A stretch of DNA of 64,000 nt from positions 109,163,766 to 109,227,765 of the forward strand of contig NC_073744.1 of assembly GCF_029784135.1 (NCBI RefSeq). Reading direction: 5' to 3'. A model generated the notes under the pieces. That model worked only from the letters and a program-made list of their open reading frames with translations, was not told where the DNA came from and ran no database searches. The position numbers and the translations under genes were made by a program. Shown piece by piece: positions 1 to 11,539 of the stretch; within the stretch, counting starts at the first letter, position 1; each line of letters opens with the position of its first letter. The stretch comes from Toxorhynchites rutilus septentrionalis. Lineage: Eukaryota; Arthropoda; Insecta; Diptera; Culicidae.

Positions 1-72
1 GTAACGTGTGGCCTGTAGGAAAGTGCGTATTTTCGAAAATGAAAGTGCTGGCAGTGACGTAGTGCCCTCACA
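1..72 (-). repeat. Possible start of the BEL element 3' LTR
   Basis: Reading the minus strand past the integrase stop there is a purine-rich stretch (CGGGTCGGGGGA, 84-73) followed at once by TGTGAGGG. That is the usual polypurine-tract-then-TG arrangement at the start of a 3' LTR. The LTR would run off the left edge, so its length and its CA end cannot be seen. A purine run alone would be weak; its place just after the end of the BEL pol gene is the main support. Confidence 0.4.
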
Positions 73-152
73 TCCCCCGACCCGTAATACTGGTCAGCAG
101 ATCCCGTCGTCCAGCGTTACTCACGATGCGTTATCCTGGATATTCAGCACGG

Positions 153-2213
153 CTATTTTCGTAGCAGGTCTTCGCAGTACTCCCTCTGAGTATTGACGAA
201 CGCCTGGCGTACTCTTCCGTCACGCCCGTGTATCACGGATACTACACGTCCTCGCAGCCAACCATTTCGACAGGACTCATCCACGATTAACGCCAAATCT
301 CCCTCCTTCAACTCCTTGGACTCATCCGTCCACTTCGGGCGGCAGGCAATGGTGGGGAGGTACTCCTTTACCCAACGGTGCCAAAATTCATCTACCATGC
401 TCTTCATTAGCTTCCAGTTGCTTCTCATGGCTTCAGGGCGCTCCGTCAAAGGCTCGGGTGGTTGGGTTACGCCTCGGGAACTGAGTAAGAGGAAGTGGTT
501 GGGAGTGAGTGCCTCCTGTGCCTCATTCTCCAGTGGAACGAATGTGAGCGGTCGCGAGTTGACAACTCCTTCGGCTTCAATCAGTAGCGTGAGTAGAGTT
601 TCATCGTCTGGATTCCTCGTGGTCGACAGCCCGGCGAAAGCGGTTTTAATTGACCGAACCAGTCGCTCCCACGATCCACCCATATGTGGTGCAGCCGGTG
701 GATTGAAGATCGACTTGGTGTTGGTGTTCGTAAACACTGTGGACAACTGCTGGTCAATCTGCTCCAAATGCTTCTTCAGTTCTCGGCTGGCTCCTTGAAA
801 ATTTGTACCGTTATCACTCCAAATCTCCAACGGAGATCCAAGACGCACCAGAAACCGTCGTATCGCCATCTTGCAGGAGTTCGTCGACAATGAGTGCACT
901 ATCTCCAGGTGCACGGCTCGGATGGTGAGGCACGTGAATAGCGCCACCCATCTTTTCACCAACGATCGTCCGACCTTAACCTGCAATGGTCCGAAGTAGT
1001 CCAGTCCGACGTAAGAGAATGGACGCACGAATGGACACAGCCTCGCATCTGGAAGCGGTGCCATAAGAGGAGCAGATGGTTTCGCCTTCTTCACCTTGCA
1101 GTACATACAGGAACCAGCCACCTTACGAAGCTGGATTCTGAGAGAAGGTACGTGGAAGCGTTGCCGTACTTCGTTCACCACCGTTTCGTTGTTCGCGTGA
1201 AGATAAGTTCGGTGATACCAATCTAGAAGGAGGTTCGTTAGCAAATGCTGCTGAACAGGACGCCAAAGAGCATTTTGCGCTTGATTCAGTTCGTCTGCTG
1301 TGAGATGCCCATTCTTTGACGGCTGTCCTCGTTGATTGAGACGAAAATTCTCTACAAAACGGTAGATGAATGCGATGGCGCGCCATACTCTCTCGAACTT
1401 AGAAACTCGACACCATTTAATCAGCCCATCTTGTCGCTTGGTGTTCTGTACCATGCACGGCAAAGGCTTCAGCTCTTCTGGAGTTTCCTCGGCTATGGGT
1501 TGGCGTGGCCAAGACACTTCAGGTCCTCTCAGGAACTGCGGTCCGACGAACCAGCGACTTTCAGGATCTAGGGATGGCCCTTTTCCCCATTTCGTAGCTT
1601 CGTCTGCCACGTTCTGTTTTGTGGGGATCCACATCCATTCATCAGTGTTTGATTTTGTGAGAATCTCGCCAATTCTACACGCAACGAACTGACGATAGCG
1701 GCGATGATCGGAATTGATCCACGCTAGAACCGTCTTCGAGTCGGTCCAGAAAACTCTACGTTTTATCGGCAAACTGTGGCTGGAGCAAAGGGTCTTCATT
1801 AATCTGCATCCGATGATGGCGGCTTGGAGCTCCAATCTTGGCACCGAAAGAGATTTCAGTGGCGAAACTTTCGGCTTCGCCCCTACCAGCGCAGTGCGAT
1901 ACTCGCCGTGGATCCAAGCGCGAAAGTAAGCAACGCAAGCGTATGCGGTCTCACTGGCGTCGACGAAAACGTGAACTTGCAGATCCTCAATTTCTTCCGA
2001 TCTTACACCCGGAAAATAGGCTCGGGAGATGCTGACCTTCATCAATTCCTCGAACAGTTTGATCCACCTCTGCCATCGCTGGAGGATCTCCTCGTTGACA
2101 GTGTCGTCCCAGCCTGCCTTCGTTCGCCAAATGTCTTGAATGATGACCCGGCCGTGGATAAGAAAGTGCGAAAGCAGGCCAAGTGGATCGTACTGGCTCA
2201 TTACACACCGTAG
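153..2213 (-). pseudogene. pol: BEL/Pao pol, C-terminal half: RNase H and integrase
   Basis: About 686 codons open to the stop at 153. The N-terminal part is the end of the RT connection, with a DPLGLLSHF motif typical of BEL elements. RNase H follows, with VFVDAS, an ELQAA glutamate and WTDSKTVL supplying acidic residues. The integrase begins with a zinc-binding module (a His upstream, CMYC downstream). Its catalytic core has GLDYFGP (first Asp), SDNGTNF (second Asp) and GGSWERL (Glu), so a DDE triad is present. Codon 1 is not native: the frame enters here only because an LTR element at 2214 separates this half from the RT half at 8128. Confidence 0.92.
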
Positions 2214-2558
2214 TGCAGCGCCCCATTACAAATAGATTTCAATAAGATTATCCAACCAGATTGTAGCAAAAGACCGCAATAGGAATAGAAGTAGGGATGT
2301 AGGAATTTTCCATACGAATGGAAAATTCTATGGGTCATTACAGGAATCATAGGTAGAAATAGAGAGATAGTAGGTAACAGATTAGACAAACTCTACCTGG
2401 AGTTTGTCGGTAGGATTTAGGATAGTGTAGGTTTCGTTAAGATGAATGGGAAAAATGAAAAGGAGTGAGTTTTGAGACACGAAAGAGGACGGTCGTTGTC
2501 TCTCTTGTTAGAACGGAAAAGAAATCCAGTTGCCTAGACCGCTAGGCAACACCTCTCA
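2214..2558 (+). repeat. 5' LTR of the pol-less LTR element
   Basis: Starts TGCAGCGCC and ends ACCTCTCA, 345 bp. The last 30 bp hold a perfect inverted repeat, TTGCCTAG and CTAGGCAA around 4 nt. It is followed after 2 nt by a TGG primer-binding site. It matches 7783-8127 apart from six substitutions. Confidence 0.95.
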
Positions 2559-2560
2559 TC

Positions 2561-2575
2561 TGGTGACAGCGGTAA
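2561..2575 (+). promoter_or_regulatory. Primer-binding site of the LTR element
   Basis: TGGTGACAGCGG starts two bases after the LTR. A TGG start, pairing with a tRNA CCA tail, is expected for minus-strand priming. I did not identify the tRNA. Confidence 0.6.
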
Positions 2576-3930
2576 AGCATACCGCAAGTGGCGTCATTTC
2601 TGACTAGTGAAAAAAAAAAGTAACGCGAAAGTGAAAATTATCTTCCGAAGAGCAACACCGCGAACATCAAACAAAAAGAAGCACAATCGAAGACATCTCA
2701 ATTACAAAATATTTATCAGCTCTCCGAAAATAGAGCGAATATTAAAAGTGAGCGACAATAAAGCGAGAAGAAAAGAAAAAAAAAACGCAAGTGTACAAGA
2801 GTGTGAAGGAAAGTGAAGTAGCAGGCAACAAATCGCTTGGTGTCGGTATCAGTGAAAAAAAAGGAACTTTGTGGACTCTTGTATTTATGTTTCGAAAACC
2901 GGAAAAAAAAATTATATTTCAGTGAGTGAAAAAAAAGCAACAGAACCCGAGGAATGTTCCCGTGGAGAATGAGGATGTTCCAAATGTTATTGATAAGGTG
3001 AGCTTTATTTTTTTTCTAATTTTTGTATCACAAATACTTCGGCTTAATCGGGAATAATTTCCACATGGCCATAGAACATATAGGATTGACGCATTGATGC
3101 ATATGCATTACATTCATTTTGAAAACATTTGATTTTGTGAATACATTTCAATATAATAGTGTATGTGGATTTTTAGGAGATATTATTCCAATAAAAACCC
3201 TAATATTAAGAAAAGAAAATATCATCAAAAAAAAAAGTAAGGCTTTTAACTTAGAGTCATTCGTTCACTCTTGTTAGCAGTGTTAGTTGTTGTCTCGGTG
3301 TTATTCATTGGTTTTTTTTTTCTTTAATTTAAAACGAGAGAGTATTGCTGTTTGACGGGTGTACGCTAAGAGAAACGGGAAGAATATTTTGTTTTGAGCT
3401 AATGAATGAAGTAGAGGGAAAACGTGAAACAATCCAGCAGGCGGAAATATAAGATAAATATTCCTAGAGAAATATAAGTGTGTACATGAATATAAGTTTA
3501 TGGCCCATTTTGACACCGAACGCTAAAATGTTCGAATTAGAAGAGGTTTTCTAGTTACATACTATTTCAAGGCTTCAAAGCTGAAATAAACATCTTGAGT
3601 AATTTATAAAAAATGATTCACAAATGAGAGTCATCCATTCTATTTTTTTTTCTCGGCATTTGGAACTTTGTAAAGAACACCCCAACAAAACACTTTTAAC
3701 AGTTCCGTTTTTGTGGAAGAATTGGGGCGGTAGTCATTCAATGAATGGTTTTTCAAGTCAATTATAATTTCTAAACTCATAAAATTTAGTTCGCTGTTGC
3801 ACAATATATTCTTTTTTTATATTTATTGAAATAAACTTCAAAGGGTGTGAGTTTAAGTGGGTGAATGTTTGAAAAAGCAAACGTCGGTTAAATTATTGTA
3901 ATATTATTATACAAAAATAATGAGATCGCG
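2576..3930 (+). other. Long A-rich untranslated leader of the LTR element
   Basis: About 1.35 kb of A-rich sequence with many poly-A tracts (near 2606, 2775, 2853, 2930 and 3225). I found no gag similarity and no convincing ORF. It separates the primer-binding site from the coiled-coil ORF and may hold packaging signals, but nothing in it is recognisable. Confidence 0.5.
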
Positions 3931-5183
3931 ATGGATTTCAAATCATCGTATAATCGGTTCACACGAGAAGTGAAAGAACGATTTATTTACTTCAAAAAAA
4001 ATATTTCTAAAGATGTTGCCGAATGGAAAGGCAAATTTGCTCCAACAGTACAAGCTGATGATAAATTACAGAAACTTATAGGTACGATCGAAATTTGCAA
4101 CGAAATTAATAATAGGATAGAATCTAAATTCCTCGCATTTGAACGAAGAATTATAGAACTAGAAAATGAGAAACACCAGATGAAGGTGGATATAAAAAAC
4201 CTTCAACATGAAAAATGCCAGTTATTAAACAAACTGAGTAATTTTGATGAAATAGAACAATCAAACAAGAAATTGGAGAATAATTTGGACCGGGAAATTA
4301 GTGAAAAAACTGGCTTAAAACTAATAGTTGAAGAAAGGCTTCAAGATATCAGTCGGCTAGAGAAACGACTCAAAAATGAGAAAAATTCGCACTCAGTTAT
4401 TCAAAGCACAAAATTCTCGCTAGAGAAAAAAAATTGAGCGCCTGCAGATGCAGCACTTCGAATCGAAAAAAGCAGACGAAATAAATACTGCCAATTGGAA
4501 AATCAGGCTCAAAAAAAAGCGAAACGAAGCTTCAAAATGAAAGATACAAAAATACACAGCTAACGGAGAAACACTTGCTATTGGAAGAATACAAGCGGAA
4601 AACGTCTGGAGAAGTCGAGGAGCTGCGCACGTTGCTGCAAGAAAATAAGTCCGCTCTAGAACAAGAAAAAAGGAAAAACAATCAAGCAAAAACGCAGCTA
4701 AAAGCACTGATAAAAAGGAATCATGAACTCGAAGAAAAAAATAAAACGACAGAGAATCAATTGGAACTGTGCGCTAGTAATAACGCCGAGTTAAATAATA
4801 AAAATGAGCTTTTGGACAATCGATGTCGATCATTAAAGAACGAATTGACAACTAAGGAACAAGAAAAACTATGTTTGATCGACAAAAACAATTGCTCGAC
4901 GGACGAAATAATGGAATTGAAAAACTCGATTGAGGCACTGGAAAAGAAATTGAATAATCACAATGAAACCAAAATGGAAAACCATCGTCTGAACACATTG
5001 ATTGGACAGTTTCAGGTAGAATTGAACACTTTGGAAAAAGAACACACGGATCTTATCGTTGCTGCTAAAAAGAAAGAAATGGAAGATTGGAAGAACAACG
5101 ATATGGAAACAAAGAAGAATAATGAACCAAAGAAATCAAATCTAAACAGCAGACAGGAGTCATTTATAAAAATAAGATGGTAA
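3931..5183 (+). pseudogene. Coiled-coil gene carried by the LTR element, two frameshifts at A8 runs
   Basis: Three collinear segments in successive frames form one roughly 415-residue protein: 3931 to about 4430 (starts MDFKSSYNRF), 4431 to about 4515, then about 4515 to 5183. The two breaks fall on runs of eight A. From about residue 45 on it is nearly all heptad-like, rich in Glu, Lys, Asn and Leu with Leu/Ile spacing, i.e. a long rod. The first 40 residues are less repetitive and could be a small head. The C-terminus is very basic. There is no zinc knuckle, protease motif or membrane segment. I do not recognise the family; it could be a captured host cytoskeletal or nuclear coiled-coil gene, or a very diverged Gag. 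The homopolymer breaks could be real decay or assembly error. Confidence 0.65.
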
Positions 5184-7769
5184 TATCAAACAAGCTATCA
5201 AGCTAAATATCCCCAATATTTGGATATTTTAAAAAGGGGCAATGTGGGAAAATTTTCTAATCGATGTGGCTTTATTAATTTTTTTTTCTCTTCTCGAAAC
5301 ATAAAGTGGAATCAAAGAAGGAACAACTATTATTAACAGTATTCCATCAATTCTGTAAAAAAAATGCTAATTTCGTTTGAAAAAACATTTCTATCTCCCA
5401 TACTTCAATAGTATGATCAGGGAAATATGGGGAAATGCACTTATCGAATTTCAAATGTGTGATTTTGAATTTTAAACAAACACACTTTGGAGGTGGGATT
5501 TTTTATAAAATGCAAAATTTGCAGTAAAAATTTATGAGTAATTAGAAATGTGGGTCAAAATTATATAATCAAACATATGAAAGAAATAAAATAGCGCGAC
5601 AAATGCGAAGAAAATTAATGGAAGAGGAATACACATCCTTCGAATAAATGATAATGGAAGAGGCATATATGAAAACAGAAATAAAAGAGTAAACAAGGGG
5701 ATGTTAATAAACATATTATACAAAGAAATATTTTTCATGTAGCTGTAAAAAACTCAACAAGGTTGGTCGATAAGACGTTTTGGGAAATTTTATGGTGAAA
5801 TGATAATTTTATTTTTTTTTTCATTCAGAATTGCTAAATTACAGAATTGAAGGAATTAATTTTGATTCTATGAAAATTGCGAGAGCTGTATCTTATTTGC
5901 CTACAGCCAAATTATAACAAGAATGAGTCCATCAATCGCAATAATAGCTTTTGAATGTACCGAAGGGCTGCTGGGCTCCTGTAAGGGCATATAGGACTAA
6001 AACATTCACACATTAATTTTTTAAATAACTACAGATGTGGAATTATAAAAATTTATCTCATGAATTAACGAAAATTAAATGCAAGGAAACTAAAATTTGG
6101 AAAAAAAGGAATTATTACCCTCTAAATACATAAAACAAAGAAATTTATGAGAAAAAAAAATTAAGGTACACAAAGAACTGTAAACAAAGCTATGGTCGAT
6201 ACGGATAGAATTCAAGAAACATTTAGGGAGATACATCATTATGATCTCCATTCATCAACATAATTACTTATAACCTCTAGTAGAAATTAAAATTGTATCT
6301 GCCCATCATAAACAAAGTTCCAAGTATTTTCACAGATCCCACCTAGGACCTACAAAAGGAGGGGGGAGAGACCGCATCCACAGTTTGTTTTTAGGACCGG
6401 AACAGAGTGACGCCACACATCAGCAGAGAGGAGAAAGACGCGATCTATCAACAGAAGAATGGTAAGAAGGTTTAAAAAAAAACGGTAAAAAAAAACATGA
6501 ATAAATTTTCAATAGAGTTCTGGATAAAATACACAAAAAAAAGAAAAGAGAGAAATTATGAGAAAAAAATGTGTTAATGAATGAGAAGAGAATAATCGAA
6601 CACATTTTAAAAAAAGTTAAATCAATTTTATTGGTAATTTGCTCAAAAGCTAGAAATATGCAAAAAGATCGGCAATGTAAAAAAAAAACAAATCAAAACA
6701 ATGTATGAAATAAAAACAAAGAACGAAACAATGTAAAAAAAAAAAGTAGTAATTACGTACACTGTAAAATAGTCAAACTGGTAAGACGAAAATTAATTTT
6801 CAACGAGGAGCGAGACGTGGTCAGGCAGGCAAAGACAGATCTCAGCATACCGCTGATGGGAAGAGGAACGATTCGGCATCCCAGCCGGATGCTCGCAAGA
6901 AGAGGACGACGAGTCATGCGGAAGGTCGATGGTCAATGGTGTTGGGTGCTGTTGGATAGACGAGCGAGGACAGCAAGCAGCAATTCGGGATTCGTGATCA
7001 CCATATGATCCTAAAGAAACTGAAATGAAAGCAGAACAATTCAGGATGGAACTGGATTCCATAATTGGAGTAATGACTTTGTACACTTTACGTTGAAGTA
7101 AAAGATTACAACAGTCTAAAAAAATAATGATTATTTATCGCCGGAAACTGATGATAAAGAGAATAACTCGGATCCAGATAAGGTTGAACAGGATCTAAAA
7201 TAAGGATCGAAGATGAACTGAAGGAGATGACATTTAATGATTGGAGAGCCTAAACTGCTATAATTGCAAACACTACAACCGGAGCAGCAAATGAAGCTCT
7301 AAAACTAGCAAACAAAAACAAGTTCTTGAAGTTGAATTTCATTCCAACGATGACGTGGTGGAATTATGGACCCTTCTAAAAGGTTGTTCAGGAATGGAAC
7401 CCAGAAACACGCAACAATGGATCAAGACGGAAGAGACGGCGCAACGCGGAAGGAGGCAAGCGGCAACTCACACCTGGTAACAGTTGACGAGTCACAGCGG
7501 AAGATAAGCAGCCACTCAACGAATGTGCAGAGCGGAAGAAGATGAGCAGCCGGTGAACAGTTAGACAGTGTAATTTACAAAAAAAAAAAAAAAATTGTTG
7601 GTCTGGACAGAATTATACACATTTATATAATATTGAAAAAAAAAACATATTAAAACATTGAGCTATTTATGTAGAAAAGTTGATAACAAAATATTAGCAC
7701 CGGAACAGGAAAAACAGCTTTACGAACCAATTTTAGGGAAAACTCTTCTAGTTTCCCCTAAAACTCATT
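5184..7769 (+). other. Non-coding interior of the LTR element
   Basis: 2.6 kb, A-rich on the plus strand, with many A tracts and no ORF I can defend. The segment 6790-7560 is less A-rich and has short fragmented frames, possibly a relic of an ordinary retroelement reading frame, but no catalytic motif is present. Nothing else is recognised. Confidence 0.45.
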
Positions 7770-7782
7770 GAGTAGGGGGAGA
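7770..7782 (+). other. Polypurine tract of the LTR element
   Basis: GAGTAGGGGGAGA lies directly against the TG that starts the 3' LTR, the normal priming site for plus-strand DNA synthesis. Confidence 0.85.
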
Positions 7783-8127
7783 TGCAGCGCCTCATTACAA
7801 ATAGATTTCAATAAGATTATCCAACCAGATTGTAGCAAAAGACCCCAATAGGAATAGAAGTAGGAATGTAGGAATTTTCCATACGAATGGAAAATTCTAT
7901 GAGTCATTACAGGAATCATAGGTAGAAATAGAGAGATAGTAGGTAACAGATTAGACAAACTCTACCTGGAGTTTGTCGGTAGGATTTAGGATAGTGTAGG
8001 TTTCGTTAAGATGAATGGGAAAAATAAAAAGGAGTGAGTTTTGAGACACGAAAGAGGACGGTCGTTGTCTCTCTTGTTAGAACGGAAAAGAAATCCAGTT
8101 GCCTAGACCGCTAGGCAACGCCTCTCA
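7783..8127 (+). repeat. 3' LTR of the pol-less LTR element
   Basis: 345 bp, TGCAGCGCC to GCCTCTCA, same length as the 5' LTR with six substitutions. It is followed by the GTAG target duplication and then the resumed BEL reading frame on the minus strand. Confidence 0.95.
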
Positions 8128-9442
8128 GTAGAATACCTCTTTTCGTCGGAACAACTTCTGAAAGATTCAGTCCGTTTGCGTACACAAAAATATCAAGTTC
8201 GGACATCCATAGCATCCCTAAAACCCTTACCACTGAATTTGTCTTATTTGCGTTGACAGATTTCGCCCGGCAACCATCTGTTACCCCGACCCGTCGCAGA
8301 ACTTCCGAAGAATTAGACAGCCAGTTCCTAATGTTGAAACCGCCTTTTTTGTGAACCAGCTTCACTTCTTCAGCTACCCGACAGGCTTCCTCCTCGCTGT
8401 CGAAGCTGTCAAGGTAATCATCCACGTAATGTCGACGTAGGATAGCCTCAGCAGCTCTCGGGTATTCATCAGTATATTCCTGTGCGTTCAGGTTTTTGAT
8501 GAACTGCGCCGAGCACGGCGAGCTTGTTGAACCAAATGTCGCAACATCCATGATAAAGATCCTGGGCTGTTGCGTCGGGTCGTCTCGCCAAAGAAAACGC
8601 TGAGCGTGACGATCCTCAGCGCGTATCTTCACCTGATGGAACATCTCCTGCAGGTCGCCACCAAGCGCCACACGTCGTTCCCGAAAACCGTATAATACAG
8701 TCGGTAATGGTACTACCAGGTCTGGGCCTTTCAGCAACATGCTGTTCAATGAGATCCCGTCAATCTTGGCTGCGGTATTCCACACCAACCGAATTTTACT
8801 CGGTTTCTTTGGATTCTGAACTACGCTTACTGGTAAATACCAAACCCTGCGCGGGTCCGTGGATGTCAGCTCCTCGTTGCTCGCTTCATGGATGTACCCC
8901 TTTTGCTGATACTCAATGATTTGACGTCGAACACTCTCGTTGATTATTGGGTTCGACTTCAACCGCCTCTCGAAACACTGTAGCCTACGAACCGCCATCA
9001 GATAACTGTCGGGGAACTCTACATAGTCATGCCGCCACAACAGTCCCGTTTCAAAGCTGGTTCCAACTCTTCTGGTCGTCGCTTGAAGAATTGACCTGGC
9101 TCGTTTCTCTTCGTCCGATTCTGGTCCACAATCTGCTGATACACCAACGTTCTCTACGGTGAAGTACTGCCTGACTAAATCATGCAGCCTATCGTTTGTA
9201 GTACACTCGCAAATATGTAGGTTATACGAGCGACTCTGCTTCCCGTCCTGGAGCGATCCGTATACTGCCCATCCAAGTCTGGTTTTTGCGGCGATAGGCT
9301 CGCCCTCCCGACCCTCGCGCAGTTGTTTGGTGGCAGTGAGTGGTGTATGCCCAGCTCCGATAAGAATTCCCGGTGTTACGCCGTCGTAGTCCTTCACCGG
9401 AAGCTTTTGGAGATGTTGATACCGCTCAGCTAACTCATTGTA
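8128..9442 (-). pseudogene. pol: BEL/Pao pol: reverse transcriptase segment
   Basis: About 438 codons read from 9442 down. The RT fingers and palm are clear: KIRLVWNTAA, then VALGGDLQEMFHQVKI with the first catalytic Asp, RFLWR, and YVDDYLDSF as the catalytic double-Asp box. A protease-RT linker (LIGAGHTPL, the GWAVYG region) precedes them, as in BEL elements. The upstream end is a TGA stop (9443-9445) that separates it in frame from the protease part. The downstream end is broken by the LTR element at 8127. No frameshift is seen within the segment. Confidence 0.93.
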
Positions 9443-10390
9443 TCACAGAGACTGCGTCGGAAGCGCCAATGTATTTACAGTGCGCACATCTTCAAGTGTA
9501 TGCCGACGATCTGAATCGCTTCCTGCAACCTCGATCGTAATTTGATACGAATTCTCCTCATCTCGGATGACATTGCCAGTCCACGATAAGCAAAGCCGCT
9601 TCTTAACACCCTTGACATTGAGTGCATCTGCTATCCATTGTTCTACCAGCGTGACAGATGACCCCTCATCAATGAAGGCATACGTGTCCACGCTTCTTCC
9701 ATTCGCGAATATCGTCACCGGCAAAATGCGAAATAGCGTCGTACCCTGACCGTCACGATGAGCGTTTACCCCTTCGACATCACTCGAAGAAAACTCTTCG
9801 CCACTGCGGCCGGACGACGAACCAACCGAGTGTGTCGAAAATTTCGAGCCACTGTGCAGAAGTGGGTGGTGACGAATTCTACATCCCTGAATTTCACAGC
9901 GTATCTGGGAACGGCATGTTTTCCTACCATGCTTGCCGAGGCACACGCGACACAGCTGGTGCGTTTGAACAACTTTCCATTTGTTCTCTCCACTCATCTT
10001 CTTGAACTGCTCGCACTCCTTCACTTTGTGATTCGGCTCGCCGCAGACTAAACATCGCACCGAAAAACCACCTTCCTTTGACTGCTGTTGCTGCGCATTC
10101 ACCGACTCCTTTGCTGCTGATGCATTTGAATGAGCATTGATGAATCCTTTCGCCTTCTCTGTTCTTCCTGATTTCGATCCATCAACGTCCAGCGTCAAGG
10201 TCACGTCGGCCGCTGCAGAAACCAAATTTGCCATGAACGCACCAAATGCACGCAAATCCGCTACCAGGAACTGCCGTTTGTACAAGGACCAGTCCAGCTT
10301 CAAGTGAAGCTTGTCGACCAACTCCTGAAGAAGTACCGGATTTGAGAGATGAGTCACTTGACCCGCTGCAACTAAATGCTCGCAGAAGTT
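9443..10390 (-). pseudogene. gag: BEL/Pao gag C-terminus, zinc knuckles and aspartic protease
   Basis: Reads from 10390 to a TGA at 9443-9445. It contains a C-x2-C-x3-H-x4-C knuckle (CLVCGEPNHKVKEC) and a second Cys/His cluster beginning CRVCLGKHGRKTC. The retroviral-type protease follows with the active-site stretch FIDEGSSVTLV, where the catalytic Asp is in DEGSS, a BEL-type variant of DSG. The TGA falls between protease and RT, where full-length relatives read through without a stop, so it is probably a disabling mutation. Confidence 0.88.
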
Positions 10391-11530
10391 CTACACTGCC
10401 AGTCCGAACGTCACTAGTGTCCGTAAATTTTCTGCTTTCGGTGGAGGAACTTCCCGTACTTTTGTGAGAAGAGCATTGATGATTTGCTCCGGACGCCCGT
10501 ACAATAGCTGCAACGTCTGCATTACCTGCGAAACTGCAGAGGGGAGTAAAAGACGGCTTCGTACTGCATCCAATGCACTGCCCTTTAAGTAGCGTTGGAG
10601 TCGGCCGCGGTTCTCCACTTCACTGTAGCCGCACGCTTCTGTCGACATCTGGAACGCACTATAAAATATCGGCCACTCTTCGGGGTTTCCACCAAACATA
10701 AGAAGATCTTTCGGCATAACGTGCCGAGCAGCCAGCTGACGAGATGTCGGCACATTTAGCTCTACTCGATTCACTACCGGCACCGATTGACTGACAGTAG
10801 GTATTTGAGGATGATTAGGGATGCATTGAGGAAAGGAGTGAGATGGGTGAATGTTGTTCGCATTTAGTTCATTTATATTTGAGTAGCCTATCCCTACACT
10901 AGCTGATGGATATTGTGGAACATGACCTGGCACTAGTCCTACTGACGTTTGTGTACAATAATATGGTAATTGGCTGTACTGACTTACGGCTGCGTTGGTC
11001 CATGGCCACATATACTGACCAAACTGCCCCACCGAGCTGATGGTGGGTGGTAATGACTGCGTAGGGATGGTGTAACTCGTCGCTGGACCCAGCCAAGGTG
11101 CTGGCATCGATGACGTAATCGGCGTCGACGATCCTGGTTGGTTTCTTCCACCTCCAATTAGGAAATCGCGCATGTATCCCGACGTCAGTCCCATGGAATA
11201 CGGGTACGAAGTGCCTCCTGTGGTCGACTGTGCACCCATCGTCGCGGTGTTCACGTTGGTAGGTGCGATTGTTTGGGGAAAAGCGCCTACCATCGAAGAT
11301 AATCCTATTCCCTGGCTATACGTGGCGGAAGGGATGAGCGGCGGGGCACTTACAAAGGTTCCAATTGTGTTTCCGGAAACTGTTGCAGGATTTGGCCGAC
11401 CCATGACATGAGCCAAACGATTTGTCCAGTCCGCGAGAGGCCCACTCACGTTTGGAAATCCATCGCCTCCACTGGCCTTCATGATTTCGCTGCGAACTCG
11501 CCACGCTTCTTTTTCCAACTCCAAGAACAT
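10391..11530 (-). pseudogene. gag: BEL/Pao gag, N-terminal part (5' truncated)
   Basis: 379 codons from 11530 to a TAG at 10391-10393, with the next segment continuing in the same frame. The middle is Ser, Pro, Gln, Thr and Tyr rich and low complexity. The last 130 residues have the gag core pattern (LPKDLLMFGGNPEEWPIFYS, then LQRYLKGSALDAVRSRLL), which pairs the structural domain with assembly. The Met at 11530 is not a convincing native start: gag usually has more sequence before it, and plus-strand Penelope-like sequence begins about here. Confidence 0.8.
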
Positions 11531-11539
11531 AAGAATGCG

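Larger units (their letters stand above)
2214..8127 (+). mobile_element. Complete LTR element lacking pol, carrying a coiled-coil gene (LARD-like)
   Basis: Two 345-bp LTRs with TG/CA ends flank 5.2 kb. They differ at six positions with no indel (about 98.3% identical), so the insertion is recent. A 4-bp target duplication GTAG is at 2210-2213 and 8128-8131, inside the BEL pol gene, whose frame resumes exactly once one GTAG is removed. A primer-binding site (2561) and a polypurine tract (7770-7782) are present. I see no gag, protease, RT, RNase H or integrase; the only long coding signal is a coiled-coil gene at 3931-5183. A 4-bp duplication suits gypsy-type integrases better than copia or BEL, but the parent cannot be named from this copy. 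Confidence 0.9.
1..11530 (-). mobile_element. BEL/Pao LTR retrotransposon, degenerate, split by an LTR-element insertion
   Basis: Minus-strand order is gag (11530-10391), zinc knuckles and protease (10390-9443), reverse transcriptase (9442-8128), then RNase H and integrase (2213-153). That is the BEL/Pao order and these are BEL-type motifs. All segments lie in one frame if the 2214-8127 insertion and one GTAG duplicate are removed. The frame is broken only by TAG at 10391-10393 and TGA at 9443-9445. Its 5' LTR and the N-terminus of gag are missing: similarity stops near 11530, where a Penelope-like remnant begins. No env-like ORF is visible. It is a dead but fairly young copy. Confidence 0.9.

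Noticed and set aside
193..798. Plus-strand ORF opposite BEL integrase
   Set aside because: Shadow of the minus-strand pol gene; no recognisable motif.
6817..7008. Arg-rich 63-aa ORF in the LTR element
   Set aside because: No motif, low support and no start context; likely chance.
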